Part shown: piece after piece, positions 1 to 6,276 of the stretch
Position numbering within the stretch: position 1 is the stretch's first letter
Layout of the letters: each line of letters starts with the position of its first letter
From: Lentisphaeria bacterium
Lineage (GTDB): Bacteria; Verrucomicrobiota; Lentisphaeria; Oligosphaerales; Oligosphaeraceae
Direction: 5' to 3'
Assembly: GCA_024405235.1 (NCBI GenBank)
Contig: JAKSPA010000050.1
Coordinates: 1 to 9,304 of the forward strand
Length of the DNA stretch: 9,304 nucleotides
Made by a program: the position numbers and the translations under genes
Notes under the pieces: model-generated
What the model was told of the DNA's origin: nothing
The model's input: the letters and a program-made list of their open reading frames with translations, nothing else
Database searches by the model: none

Positions 1-373
1 TCACATCACGGAGTCCATCGACAATCGCGATCATCTTCATGTCCGACTGCTTCAGAACGTATTCCACCTCGTGAATCTTGTAGTTCGTGTTGATGGTCAC
101 GAGAACGCAGCCGATCTTGGCCGTCGCGAACATGAATGTCAGCCATTCTGGGACATTGCGCGCCCAGACGCCGATGTGGTCGCCGCGCTTGATGCCGATG
201 GCAAGGAGACCCTTTGCCAGATCGTCGCTGCGCTGATAGAAATCCTTGTATGTCCAGCACAGATTGCGGTCCGGATACATTATGAACGGATGGTCGGGCT
301 GCGAAGCCACCAAACCGTCGAAGAACTCGCCGATTGTCTTTTCGCTAAAGAGTTTTGCGTCGTAGATGCTCAT
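1..373 (-). CDS. AMP-forming acyl-CoA synthetase (AMP-binding family), N-terminal fragment
   Basis: Reading leftward from the ATG at 373-371 gives 124 uninterrupted codons before the window ends, so the gene is cut by the window edge and is not broken. The protein starts MSIYDAKLFSEKTIGEFFDG. It contains the segment GVWARNVPEWLTFMFATAKI followed by LVTINTNYKIHEVEYVL, which matches the N-terminal part of fatty acyl-CoA synthetases in the ANL adenylating superfamily. These enzymes activate a carboxylic acid with ATP and load it on CoA. The P-loop and the C-terminal lysine domain lie outside the window, so substrate chain length cannot be judged. A GGAAG ribosome-binding site sits a few bases upstream of the start. 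The gene follows the XRE-cupin regulator after 19 nt, so the two are probably co-transcribed, and the regulator may control or sense products of this enzyme (inference). Confidence 0.88.
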   Translation of the reverse strand, partial: MSIYDAKLFSEKTIGEFFDGLVASQPDHPFIMYPDRNLCWTYKDFYQRSDDLAKGLLAIGIKRGDHIGVWARNVPEWLTFMFATAKIGCVLVTINTNYKIHEVEYVLKQSDMKMIAIVDGLRDV

Positions 374-392
374 ATTCTTCCATGCATCCAAA

Positions 393-965
393 TCATTTCG
401 GACTGTAGATGACCGCCAGAATCTTCGCCGCCTCAGAGCCAGCCGCGTGGAGATGGTGCGGTACAATGGAATCGTAGTAGATGCTCTGGCCCTTCTTCAC
501 TTGGAAGAATTTCTTGCCGTATGCGACCTCTATGACACCCTCAAGCACATAGATGAACTCTTCGCCCTCATGGCTGGAGAGTTCATATTTCTCTGCCGTG
601 GCAGGCATGACTTCCACGATAAACGGCTCCATGCTGCGGTCCGCCTTGTTGACGGAAAGCGCGTGGAACAACAGTCCATTCTGATTTCCGCCAGTGAAGC
701 GCAGACTCTGGTCGTCGCTTGATTCCACCGCCTCGCTGACCACAGGTCCAGAAAGGTTGGAATCGTCAAGAAAGGTGCCGAGACGGCATCCAAGACCACG
801 TGCGATCTTCTGCAGAGGGGAAAGCGAAAGCGGGACATCGCCTGCTTCGATACGCTGAAGCAGCGCTGTCTCAAGGCCTGTTCTCGCACTCAGTTCCTCC
901 AAAGAGACATTCCGCATTTCGCGGAGATCCTTGATCTTTCCACCGATATGGTCGTTGGTTGGCAT
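393..965 (-). CDS. XRE-family transcriptional regulator with C-terminal cupin domain
   Basis: 190 residues. Residues about 10-64 form an XRE/Cro-type helix-turn-helix (LREMRNVSLEELSARTGLE, then LLQRIEAGDVPLSLSPLQKIARGLG). Residues about 112-187 form a small cupin barrel with the segment HEGEEFIYVLEG (H132, E136) and a second histidine region near SIVPHHL (H170-H172). This is the usual architecture of one-component regulators in which the cupin senses a small molecule. An AGGAG-type ribosome-binding site lies about nine bases before the ATG at 965-963. The gene follows prfA by 53 nt and precedes the acyl-CoA synthetase by 19 nt. XRE-cupin genes beside AMP-binding synthetases recur in several anaerobic groups, so a local regulator of the synthetase is likely, but the ligand is unknown. 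No truncation or frameshift is visible. Confidence 0.9.
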   Translation of the reverse strand: MPTNDHIGGKIKDLREMRNVSLEELSARTGLETALLQRIEAGDVPLSLSPLQKIARGLGCRLGTFLDDSNLSGPVVSEAVESSDDQSLRFTGGNQNGLLFHALSVNKADRSMEPFIVEVMPATAEKYELSSHEGEEFIYVLEGVIEVAYGKKFFQVKKGQSIYYDSIVPHHLHAAGSEAAKILAVIYSPK

Positions 966-1018
966 TGTTCAATGACTCCTATTATTATTGCGGCACCTTC
1001 CAGCCGAATTCAAAAAAA

Positions 1019-2107
1019 CTACTCTTCCAGATGGAGTTCCTTGGCAAGACGGATCTCAGCATCGGCCGCGCGAATTTCGCCCAGCAGCTCTTCAAGCTCG
1101 CCGTCCATGATCTTCGGAAGATCGTAGTGAGTGATATTGAAGCGGTGGTCGGTGACACGGCTCTGCGGGAAATTGTATGTGCGAACCTTTTCGGAACGGT
1201 CGCCTGTTCCAATCTGGCTCTTGCGTTCGGCGGCGTTCTTCGCGTCCTCTTCCTGCTGTTTGCGCTCAAGCAGTCTGGAACGCAGGATTCGCATTGCGAT
1301 ATCCTTGTTCTTGTGCTGCGAACGCTCCTGCTGGCTAGCGACGAAATCGCCGGTGGGAAGATATGTCACGCGAACAGCGGAGTCCGTTCGGTTGACGCCC
1401 TGACCGCCTGCGCCGCTGGAACGGAAAACGTCGATTCGGAGATCCTCAGGCTTCAGTTCGATATCGACTTCCTGAGCTTCCGCCATGACGGCCACTGTCG
1501 CAGTGGAGGTGTGAATGCGTCCTTGAGTTTCGGTCACAGGCACGCGCTGAACGCGATGGACGCCGCTTTCAAAATGCAGCATGCTCCACGCTTCGTCGCC
1601 GCGAACCATGAACGATACGTTCTTCAATCCGCCGACTTCTGTATCGCTCAAATCCATCACTTCGGTGTGCCAGCCTTTCAGCTCGCAGAAATGCGAATAC
1701 ATACGATAAAGCTCCGCTGCGAACAGACTCGCTTCGTCTCCGCCTGCGGCAGGACGAATCTCGACAATGACGTCGCGCCCTTCATTTGGGTGCGTCGGCA
1801 GGATGAGCATTTTGAGTTCCTGTTCGAGTTTAGGGAGATTTTCTTCAAGAGACTTTAAATCTGCAGTGATAAGTTCAGCCATGTCGGGATCATCTCCCGC
1901 AGCGAGCATTTCCTTGTTGTCTGCAATCTGCGCCTTGGCGTCATTGAATTGCTTCCAGGCCTCAAGGAGCTTCTTCAGTTTATTGTACTCGCGATTCAAT
2001 TTCTGAAAACGCTCGGCATTCGGACCGCCGAAATCAAAATGGCTGATTTCAGCCTCCAATTCCGACAGACGTTCCGAACTTGTCTGAATGTAACTGGCAA
2101 AATCCAT
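1019..2107 (-). CDS. prfA: Peptide chain release factor 1 (RF1)
   Basis: 362 residues, the normal length for RF1. RF1 recognises UAA and UAG in the ribosomal A site and triggers hydrolysis of peptidyl-tRNA in the cytoplasm. The stop-codon recognition tripeptide is PVT (residues 190-192, in HRVQRVPVTETQGRIHT). This is the PxT motif of RF1; RF2 has SPF here. The catalytic GGQ is at residues 234-236 in SGAGGQGVNRTDSAVR; Q236 is the residue normally methylated by PrmC. The N-terminal helical domain covers roughly residues 1-105. The ATG at 2107-2105 lacks a good Shine-Dalgarno sequence (only AAAGAA-like). The gene lies downstream of rpmE, a common bacterial order, but prmC/hemK, the frequent next gene, is replaced by the XRE-cupin gene. 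The gene ends in UAG, one of RF1's own codons, followed directly by a run of seven Ts. Confidence 0.98.
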   Translation of the reverse strand: MDFASYIQTSSERLSELEAEISHFDFGGPNAERFQKLNREYNKLKKLLEAWKQFNDAKAQIADNKEMLAAGDDPDMAELITADLKSLEENLPKLEQELKMLILPTHPNEGRDVIVEIRPAAGGDEASLFAAELYRMYSHFCELKGWHTEVMDLSDTEVGGLKNVSFMVRGDEAWSMLHFESGVHRVQRVPVTETQGRIHTSTATVAVMAEAQEVDIELKPEDLRIDVFRSSGAGGQGVNRTDSAVRVTYLPTGDFVASQQERSQHKNKDIAMRILRSRLLERKQQEEDAKNAAERKSQIGTGDRSEKVRTYNFPQSRVTDHRFNITHYDLPKIMDGELEELLGEIRAADAEIRLAKELHLEE

Positions 2108-2143
2108 ATATTCTTTTGTTGAAGACGGCGCAATACAGGCAAC

Positions 2144-2171
2144 AAAAAGCGGTCACGGAAAATGTGCCGCT
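2144..2171 (-). terminator. Second terminator-like hairpin between rpmE and prfA
   Basis: Read on the minus strand, AGCGGCAC (2171-2164) pairs with GTGACCGCT (2156-2148). This gives eight base pairs with one bulged A and a 7-nt loop, and is followed by a run of five Ts (2148-2144). It lies just downstream of the rpmE-proximal hairpin and only 36 nt before the prfA start. It could be a back-up terminator or an attenuator in front of prfA. The short T run makes it the weaker of the two. Confidence 0.5.
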
Positions 2172-2174
2172 CAC

Positions 2175-2238
2175 AAAAAAAACAGGCCACTCCAGCAATA
2201 CGGACGCGCTTTACGTCTCGCAGTGCAATGGAATGGCC
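2175..2238 (-). terminator. Rho-independent terminator after rpmE
   Basis: On the minus strand, GGCCATTCCA (2238-2229) pairs with TGGAGTGGCC (2194-2185) over ten positions with a single G-U wobble. The second arm is followed two bases later by eight consecutive Ts (2182-2175). The first arm begins 14 nt past the rpmE stop codon. The 34-nt loop is long for an intrinsic terminator but holds a small internal GACG/CGTC pairing that would shorten it. This would end the rpsO-pnp-rpmE transcript. Confidence 0.68.
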
Positions 2239-2252
2239 CTGGTGCCCGAAGG

Positions 2253-2459
2253 CTACTTCTTCAGATTTGCATAGCGGCGGCGGAAGGCATCAACACGACC
2301 TTCGGTATCGACCAGCTTCTGCTTGCCAGTGAAGAAAGGATGGCACTTGGAGCAGATACCGATGTTGACCTCAGGCTGAGTGGACTCGACCTCGAAAACG
2401 TTACCGCATGCGCAGGTCACCTTGCACTTGACATACTTGGGATGGATGTCGCTCTTCAT
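2253..2459 (-). CDS. rpmE: 50S ribosomal protein L31 (zinc-binding form)
   Basis: 68 residues starting MKSDIHPKYVKCKVTCACGN, the typical length and opening of bacterial L31. Cysteines C16, C18, C36 and C39 (CACGNVF and CSKCHPFFTG) match the metal-binding set of the C+ (zinc-containing) L31 type. L31 sits on the large subunit near the central protuberance and helps bridge the subunits. C+ L31 is in many bacteria the form used when zinc is plentiful; a zinc-free paralogue, if present, is elsewhere. An AAGGAG ribosome-binding site lies upstream of the ATG at 2459-2457. The gene follows pnp by 40 nt with no terminator between them, so it is probably transcribed with rpsO-pnp. A terminator-like hairpin follows it. 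Confidence 0.97.
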   Translation of the reverse strand: MKSDIHPKYVKCKVTCACGNVFEVESTQPEVNIGICSKCHPFFTGKQKLVDTEGRVDAFRRRYANLKK

Positions 2460-2499
2460 TTCTGTAAAACTCCTTTTGGTTGCTTCTTATTCAAAAAAC

Positions 2500-4599
2500 T
2501 TACATCTCGGCCAAAGCGGCCTTGCGAGAGAGGCGGACACGGCCGCGATCGTCAATGTCAACCACCTTCACGGTGATCTCTTCGCCGACCTTGCAGATGT
2601 CCTCGACCTTGTTGACACGGTAGTCGGCCAGTTCGGAGATATGAACCATGCCCTCCTGGCCAGGCAGAATCTCGACGAAGGCGCCGAAATCCTTGACGGT
2701 CTTGACAACGCCCTTGTAGATCTTGCCGATTTCGACTTCTCCCGTGAGAGCTTCAATCTCGTAGCGGGCCTGGTCCATGGCCTCTTTGTTGTTGACAAAG
2801 ACGCGAACGGTGCCATCCTCTTCGACATTGATCTGAGCACCAGTGCGCTCCTGGATGCCGCGGATGTTCTTTCCGCCGGGGCCGATGAGCGCGCCGATCT
2901 TCTCGGGATTGATCTTGAGGCTGCAGACCTGCGGTGCATTTGGCGAAAGCGCTTCGCGCGGTTTCGCGATGCAGGCGGCCATGATGGCGCGGATCTTGGC
3001 GCGTGCCGCCTTGTTGCGCAGCATTGCCTGATACATGCCCTCGATGTCCAATCCGGCGATCTTGAGGTCCAGCTGGAAGCCTGTGATGCCTTTGGTCGTG
3101 CCTGCGACCTTGAAGTCCATGTCGCCATAGTGGTCTTCGCTACCGATGATGTCGGTCAGGAATTCACGATGGTCTGTGCCAGTGACGAGGCCGACGGAGA
3201 TTCCGACGACTGCATCGCTGATCGGAACGCCTGCATCCATGAGCGCCAGCGTGCCGCCGCAGACGGTGGCCATGGAACTGGAGCCGTTGGAGCCAAGGAT
3301 TTCGCTTGTCACACGGACCGTGTAGGGGAAGTCATCCACGCTGGGAACCGCCTGACGGATGGAACGCTCGGCAAGAGCGCCATGTCCGATTTCGCGGCGG
3401 CCTGTGGAGCCGTAGCGGCCGACTTCGCCTGTGCAGAAATTCGGGAAGTTGTAGTGGAGGATGAAGTTCTTCTTTGCAACGCCGCCTGCGATGACATCGT
3501 ATTCCTGCGCATCGCCTGCGCCGGAAAGCGTTGCCGTAACAAGAGCCTGCGTATCGCCGCGCTTGAAGAGTGCACTGCCGTGAACGACTGGAAGGACGCC
3601 CACTTCGCAGGTGATCTCGCGCAGTTCATCCAAAGCACGGCCGTCCTGGCGCTTCTTGTAGTCGAGCACCAGACCGCGAATTGCCTTCTCCTTCAGAATT
3701 TCCCACGCCTGTTCGGCCTTCGGAAGCGCGCCAGTCTCCGGATCGGCGAACTTCGGAACGAACTCGTTGGTGTATTCTTCGTGGAGGGCGTTCTCCTGAT
3801 TCTGGCGAGTCAGCTTGTCGGCGGCCTGAACGGCAGCCTGAAGACGTGCGCTGAGGAATTCGTCCGCCGCCGCAAGGAATTCGGGGCTTGGCAGATTCGG
3901 AACGTATTCGAACTTCGCCTTGTTGACCTTTTGTGCGAGTTCCTTCTGAGCGGCGATCTGCTTGGCGATGATGCCGTCGGCGAAAAGCATTGCATCACGA
4001 AGCTCCTCTTCGGAGATTTCCTTGGAGCAGCCTTCGATCATGATTGCCTTGCCTTCGATACCTGCGTAGACCAGATCGATGTCGCTGCGGGTGATCTCTT
4101 CGTTGGTCGGATTCGCGATGAATTCGCCGTTGATGCGTCCAACGCGGAGTGCGCCGACAGGACCAGTCCACGGAATGTCGGAGACCATCAGAGCGGCAGA
4201 AGCGCCGAGAATGGAGAGGACATCCGCCTCGTGCTTGCCGTCAGCGGAGAAAAGCGTGGAGACGATTTGGACTTCGTTGTTGAAGCCGTCGGGGAAGAGC
4301 GGGCGCAGCGGTCTGTCGGTCATGCGCGCGGTGAGAATTTCCTTTTCAGTCGGGCGTCCTTCGCGTTTGAAGTAGCCGCCAGGAATCATTCCTGCCGCAG
4401 CAAAGCGCTCGCGATACTCCCTCGATAGGGGGAGGACATCGGTGCCTCCTCTGGGGGCGGCGGCGACTGGACAGACGACGACGGTCGTGCCGCGCCGCCT
4501 GACGACCGCGGATCCATGGGGCAGCAGCGCCAGCTTTCCGGTCTCGATGGTTATCGAGCGTCCGCCACCGATGTCGATGGAGATTTGTTCGAGACTCAT
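2500..4599 (-). CDS. pnp: Polyribonucleotide nucleotidyltransferase (PNPase)
   Basis: 699 residues, full length. PNPase degrades RNA 3'-to-5' by phosphorolysis, and can also add nucleotides, as a cytoplasmic trimer often linked to RNA-decay complexes. Domains in order: first RNase PH-like domain (about 10-145, with FKREGRPTEKEILTARMTDR); an all-helical linker (about 150-225); the catalytic RNase PH domain (about 320-545), with the phosphate-binding GSNGSSSMATVCGG and the acidic pair D489/D495 in EDHYGDMDFKVAG, equivalent to E. coli D486/D492; a KH domain (about 560-620) with GPGGK at 573-577; and an S1 domain (about 625-694, GKIYKGVVKTVKDFGAFVEI). A strong AGGAGGTG ribosome-binding site precedes the ATG at 4599-4597. 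The start lies 17 nt after the rpsO stop, the classic rpsO-pnp pair. All catalytic and RNA-binding elements look intact. Confidence 0.99.
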   Translation of the reverse strand: MSLEQISIDIGGGRSITIETGKLALLPHGSAVVRRRGTTVVVCPVAAAPRGGTDVLPLSREYRERFAAAGMIPGGYFKREGRPTEKEILTARMTDRPLRPLFPDGFNNEVQIVSTLFSADGKHEADVLSILGASAALMVSDIPWTGPVGALRVGRINGEFIANPTNEEITRSDIDLVYAGIEGKAIMIEGCSKEISEEELRDAMLFADGIIAKQIAAQKELAQKVNKAKFEYVPNLPSPEFLAAADEFLSARLQAAVQAADKLTRQNQENALHEEYTNEFVPKFADPETGALPKAEQAWEILKEKAIRGLVLDYKKRQDGRALDELREITCEVGVLPVVHGSALFKRGDTQALVTATLSGAGDAQEYDVIAGGVAKKNFILHYNFPNFCTGEVGRYGSTGRREIGHGALAERSIRQAVPSVDDFPYTVRVTSEILGSNGSSSMATVCGGTLALMDAGVPISDAVVGISVGLVTGTDHREFLTDIIGSEDHYGDMDFKVAGTTKGITGFQLDLKIAGLDIEGMYQAMLRNKAARAKIRAIMAACIAKPREALSPNAPQVCSLKINPEKIGALIGPGGKNIRGIQERTGAQINVEEDGTVRVFVNNKEAMDQARYEIEALTGEVEIGKIYKGVVKTVKDFGAFVEILPGQEGMVHISELADYRVNKVEDICKVGEEITVKVVDIDDRGRVRLSRKAALAEM

Positions 4600-4616
4600 T
4601 TAGCCACCTCCTGAAA

Positions 4617-4880
4617 TTAGCGGCGGAGGCCGAGCTTCGCGATCAGTTCACTGTAGCGTGCGAAATCGTTGTTGGAGAGATACTTCAGCAGGCTGCGGCG
4701 CTGATTGACCATAGCCAGCAGACCACGGCGGGTGCTGAAATCCTTCTTGTGGATCTTCAGGTGCTCGGTGAGTTCCTTGATGCGGCCGGTCAGCAGTGCG
4801 ACCTGCACTTCAACGGAACCGCAATCATTCTCGGAGCGCTTGAACTGATCGATCATTGCCTGTTTTTCTTCTTTGGTCAT
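4617..4880 (-). CDS. rpsO: 30S ribosomal protein S15
   Basis: 87 residues, close to the usual 88-89. The sequence carries the S15 hallmarks: TGRIKELTEHLKIHKKDFSTRRGLLAMVNQRRSLLKYL, then RYSELIAKLGLRR at the C-terminus. S15 is a primary binder of 16S rRNA: it recognises the three-way junction of helices 20-22 and nucleates the small-subunit platform. In several bacterial groups it also represses its own translation by binding its mRNA leader. An AGAAGG ribosome-binding site lies about six bases before the ATG at 4880-4878. The gene heads the rpsO-pnp-rpmE cluster and is preceded by a candidate promoter and a 64-nt structured leader. Confidence 0.98.
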   Translation of the reverse strand: MTKEEKQAMIDQFKRSENDCGSVEVQVALLTGRIKELTEHLKIHKKDFSTRRGLLAMVNQRRSLLKYLSNNDFARYSELIAKLGLRR

Positions 4881-4911
4881 AATGAACCTTCTGTATGCTA
4901 TTTGCCCATTC

Positions 4912-4975
4912 CACTGCCCCAGGCCAGACTAGGGAATACCTTTCCCAAGAAACACGATTCGGTCGTGGCCCAGTG
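4912..4975 (-). promoter_or_regulatory. Structured rpsO leader, candidate S15 autoregulatory RNA
   Basis: Read as minus-strand RNA, the segment folds into three helices. Outer helix: CACTG (4975-4971) pairs with CAGTG (4916-4912), stacked on GGCCA (4970-4966) with TGGCC (4926-4922), with a five-base TGGGG bulge on the 3' side. Inside are hairpin ACGA-CCGAA-TCGT (within 4967-4953; it shares one base pair with the outer helix) and hairpin GGGAA-AGGTA-TTCCC (4946-4932). This is a three-way junction ending 31 nt before the rpsO ATG. S15 is known to bind three-way junctions in 16S rRNA and to regulate its own mRNA through phylum-specific leader folds. The fold was found by eye. S15 binding and repression are inferred. 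Confidence 0.5.
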
Positions 4976-5000
4976 AATAAACAGTCCATCGGCAAACGGC

Positions 5001-5030
5001 ATAATATAAGTCTAATTCGCCGTTTTGCAA
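5001..5030 (-). promoter_or_regulatory. Candidate promoter of rpsO-pnp
   Basis: On the minus strand, a -35-like TTGCAA (5030-5025) is followed by a -10-like TATATT (5008-5003, 16-bp spacer) or TATTAT (5006-5001, 18-bp spacer). Transcription would start near 4995, giving a leader of about 115 nt that contains the whole structured element. An inverted repeat, GCAAACGGC (4992-5000) with GCCGTTTTGC (5019-5028, one extra T), brackets the -10 region and touches the -35. It could be an operator or a 3'-end hairpin of the aminomutase mRNA. No T run follows it on the minus strand. Confidence 0.42.
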
Positions 5031-5043
5031 TTATTTTCAGCAA

Positions 5044-6141
5044 TTAATTCGGATAGGAAATCTCCTTTTTCTGCCATGATTTGAAAATCGGAGCGCCGTT
5101 TTCGTCGCGTCCAAGTATTTTCTCTGGCTGGAGACGGATTTTTCCATTGCCGTCAGGCAGATCGAATGCGAAGGCGGGAAGAGCCATTCCGGAGATTCTT
5201 CCGCGTAGTTCGTCCATTATTTTCAATCCTGCCTCGATGCCTGTTCTGAAATGCATTGCGCCCTCGATCGGATCGCCGTGGAAGAGATAATATGGTTTGA
5301 TGTAGTATCTCAGCAGCGAAGTGAAGAGCTTTCCGAGGGTCTCTGCATTGTCGTTGACGCCTTTTAGCAGCACGCTCTGGTTGACAATCGGCACGCCGCC
5401 GCGATTCAGTATTCCACATGCGTCGGAGACCTGCTGCGTCAATTCTCTTGGATGATTGAAATGCGTCGCAAGCCACGCAGGTTTGCCGCTCGAGATGATT
5501 GCGGCGAGACGCGGCGTGATGCGCATCGGAAGAACGCATGGAACACGACTGCCGATGCGGAGCATTTCGACCGACGGAACGGCAGAAAATGCCTTGATGA
5601 TCTTTTCAAGAGATTCCTCAGGCAGCATCAGCGGATCGCCGCCTGAAATCAGCACTTCGCGCACTTCACCATGGCTCTTGAGATATTCGACGGCCGCCGC
5701 AAGTTCATCGTCGGTCGGCAGTGGAAGCATCTTGCACCAGTCGCGCTTTCTCATGCAGTGCCTGCAGTGCATTGCGCAGATGTTTCCAGTGACGAAAAGC
5801 GCACGGTCGGTATAGCGATGCACCAATCGCGGCACAGGAGATGTGGCGTCCTCAGCGAGAGCATCTGGCGCGCCCCCCTGCTGGCAATTGATTTCGTCAT
5901 CATTTGGCATGCACTGCCGAATGATCGGATCGCTGAGTTCGGCGCTTTCGGCCAAAGAGAGATAATACGGCGTCACGAAAAGCGGATAGCGCGCGGCGGC
6001 AAGACGGCTTGACGCGAATTTTTCAGGAGCTACTCCGAGCAGTTCGGCGGCTTCTTCGATTGAATGCGCTGCATGTTCCAGTTGCCAATGCCAATTCAGC
6101 CATTGACTAGGTGACGGTTCTGTGGAGAAATTCAGTTTCAT
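5044..6141 (-). CDS. KamA/EpmB-family radical SAM protein (lysine 2,3-aminomutase-like)
   Basis: 365 residues. The radical SAM iron-sulphur motif is CAMHCRHC (C122, C126, C129), preceded by HRYTDRALFVTGNI. GGDPLML, LRIGSRVPCVLPMRIT and the C-terminal DLPDGNGKIRL (K334, the expected PLP lysine) are all family hallmarks. Members use S-adenosylmethionine, a 4Fe-4S cluster and PLP to move an amino group between the alpha and beta carbons of lysine, either free (KamA/AblA) or on translation factor EF-P (EpmB). At 365 residues it is shorter than clostridial KamA (about 416) and nearer EpmB (about 340), but length alone does not decide. Its position just upstream of translation genes is suggestive but weak evidence for an EF-P role. 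The ATG at 6141-6139 has no clear Shine-Dalgarno sequence and lies inside an inverted repeat. No epmA or efp gene is in the window. Confidence 0.9.
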   Translation of the reverse strand: MKLNFSTEPSPSQWLNWHWQLEHAAHSIEEAAELLGVAPEKFASSRLAAARYPLFVTPYYLSLAESAELSDPIIRQCMPNDDEINCQQGGAPDALAEDATSPVPRLVHRYTDRALFVTGNICAMHCRHCMRKRDWCKMLPLPTDDELAAAVEYLKSHGEVREVLISGGDPLMLPEESLEKIIKAFSAVPSVEMLRIGSRVPCVLPMRITPRLAAIISSGKPAWLATHFNHPRELTQQVSDACGILNRGGVPIVNQSVLLKGVNDNAETLGKLFTSLLRYYIKPYYLFHGDPIEGAMHFRTGIEAGLKIMDELRGRISGMALPAFAFDLPDGNGKIRLQPEKILGRDENGAPIFKSWQKKEISYPN

Positions 6142-6276
6142 TGATTGGATGGAGACTATCGCAAATGGTAATTTTCAATACTATGTTTCCTTTTCCGAGG
6201 ATTGCAAACCGCTCGATGCCTTTTAGGCCTGTCGGCGCCCTGCCCCCTTTCACGTCCATTCAATCAATAGGAAACT
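6134..6276. repeat. Long inverted repeat bracketing the araC-aminomutase gap
   Basis: The left arm 6134-6153 (AGTTTC followed by ATTGATTGGATGGA) is the reverse complement of the right arm 6255-6276 (TCCATTCAATCAAT, two extra bases AG, then GAAACT). Nineteen of 20 positions pair. The single exception, at 6148, is a G-U wobble in plus-strand RNA and a C-A mismatch in minus-strand RNA. The right arm reaches into the AraC stop codon and the left arm contains the aminomutase start codon. The 101-bp interior holds small dyads (GCCTAAAAGGC; GGATTGCAAACC, nearly palindromic around TTGCAA). No target-site duplication is evident. It may be an mRNA structure or a decayed miniature element. Confidence 0.55.
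6178..6207 (-). promoter_or_regulatory. Candidate promoter of the aminomutase gene
   Basis: On the minus strand, TTGCAA (6207-6202) is followed after 18 bp by TAGTAT (6183-6178), which matches the -10 consensus at four of six positions. The -35 is identical to that proposed for rpsO. Transcription would begin near 6171 and leave about a 30-nt leader. The call rests on consensus matching only. Confidence 0.32.

Noticed and set aside
6..260. 84-codon minus-strand open frame at the left edge
   Set aside because: It is out of frame with the acyl-CoA synthetase fragment on the same strand, which has clear family motifs and a ribosome-binding site.
959..1858. 299-codon plus-strand open frame opposite prfA
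   Set aside because: It lies almost entirely antisense to prfA, has no supporting ribosome-binding site, and shows no recognisable protein motif.
2380..4428. 682-codon open frame on the plus strand opposite pnp
   Set aside because: It is the antisense shadow of an unmistakable PNPase. Its translation resembles no known family, and the openness follows from the codon usage of pnp.
4881..5043. tRNA or other known small RNA gene in the rpsO upstream gap
   Set aside because: No cloverleaf, T-loop GTTCRA motif or CCA end was found. The hairpins fit an mRNA leader better.
6154..6254. Known riboswitch in front of the aminomutase gene (for example a lysine riboswitch)
   Set aside because: The interior is about 100 nt, too short for a lysine riboswitch, and I do not recognise the conserved core of any class.
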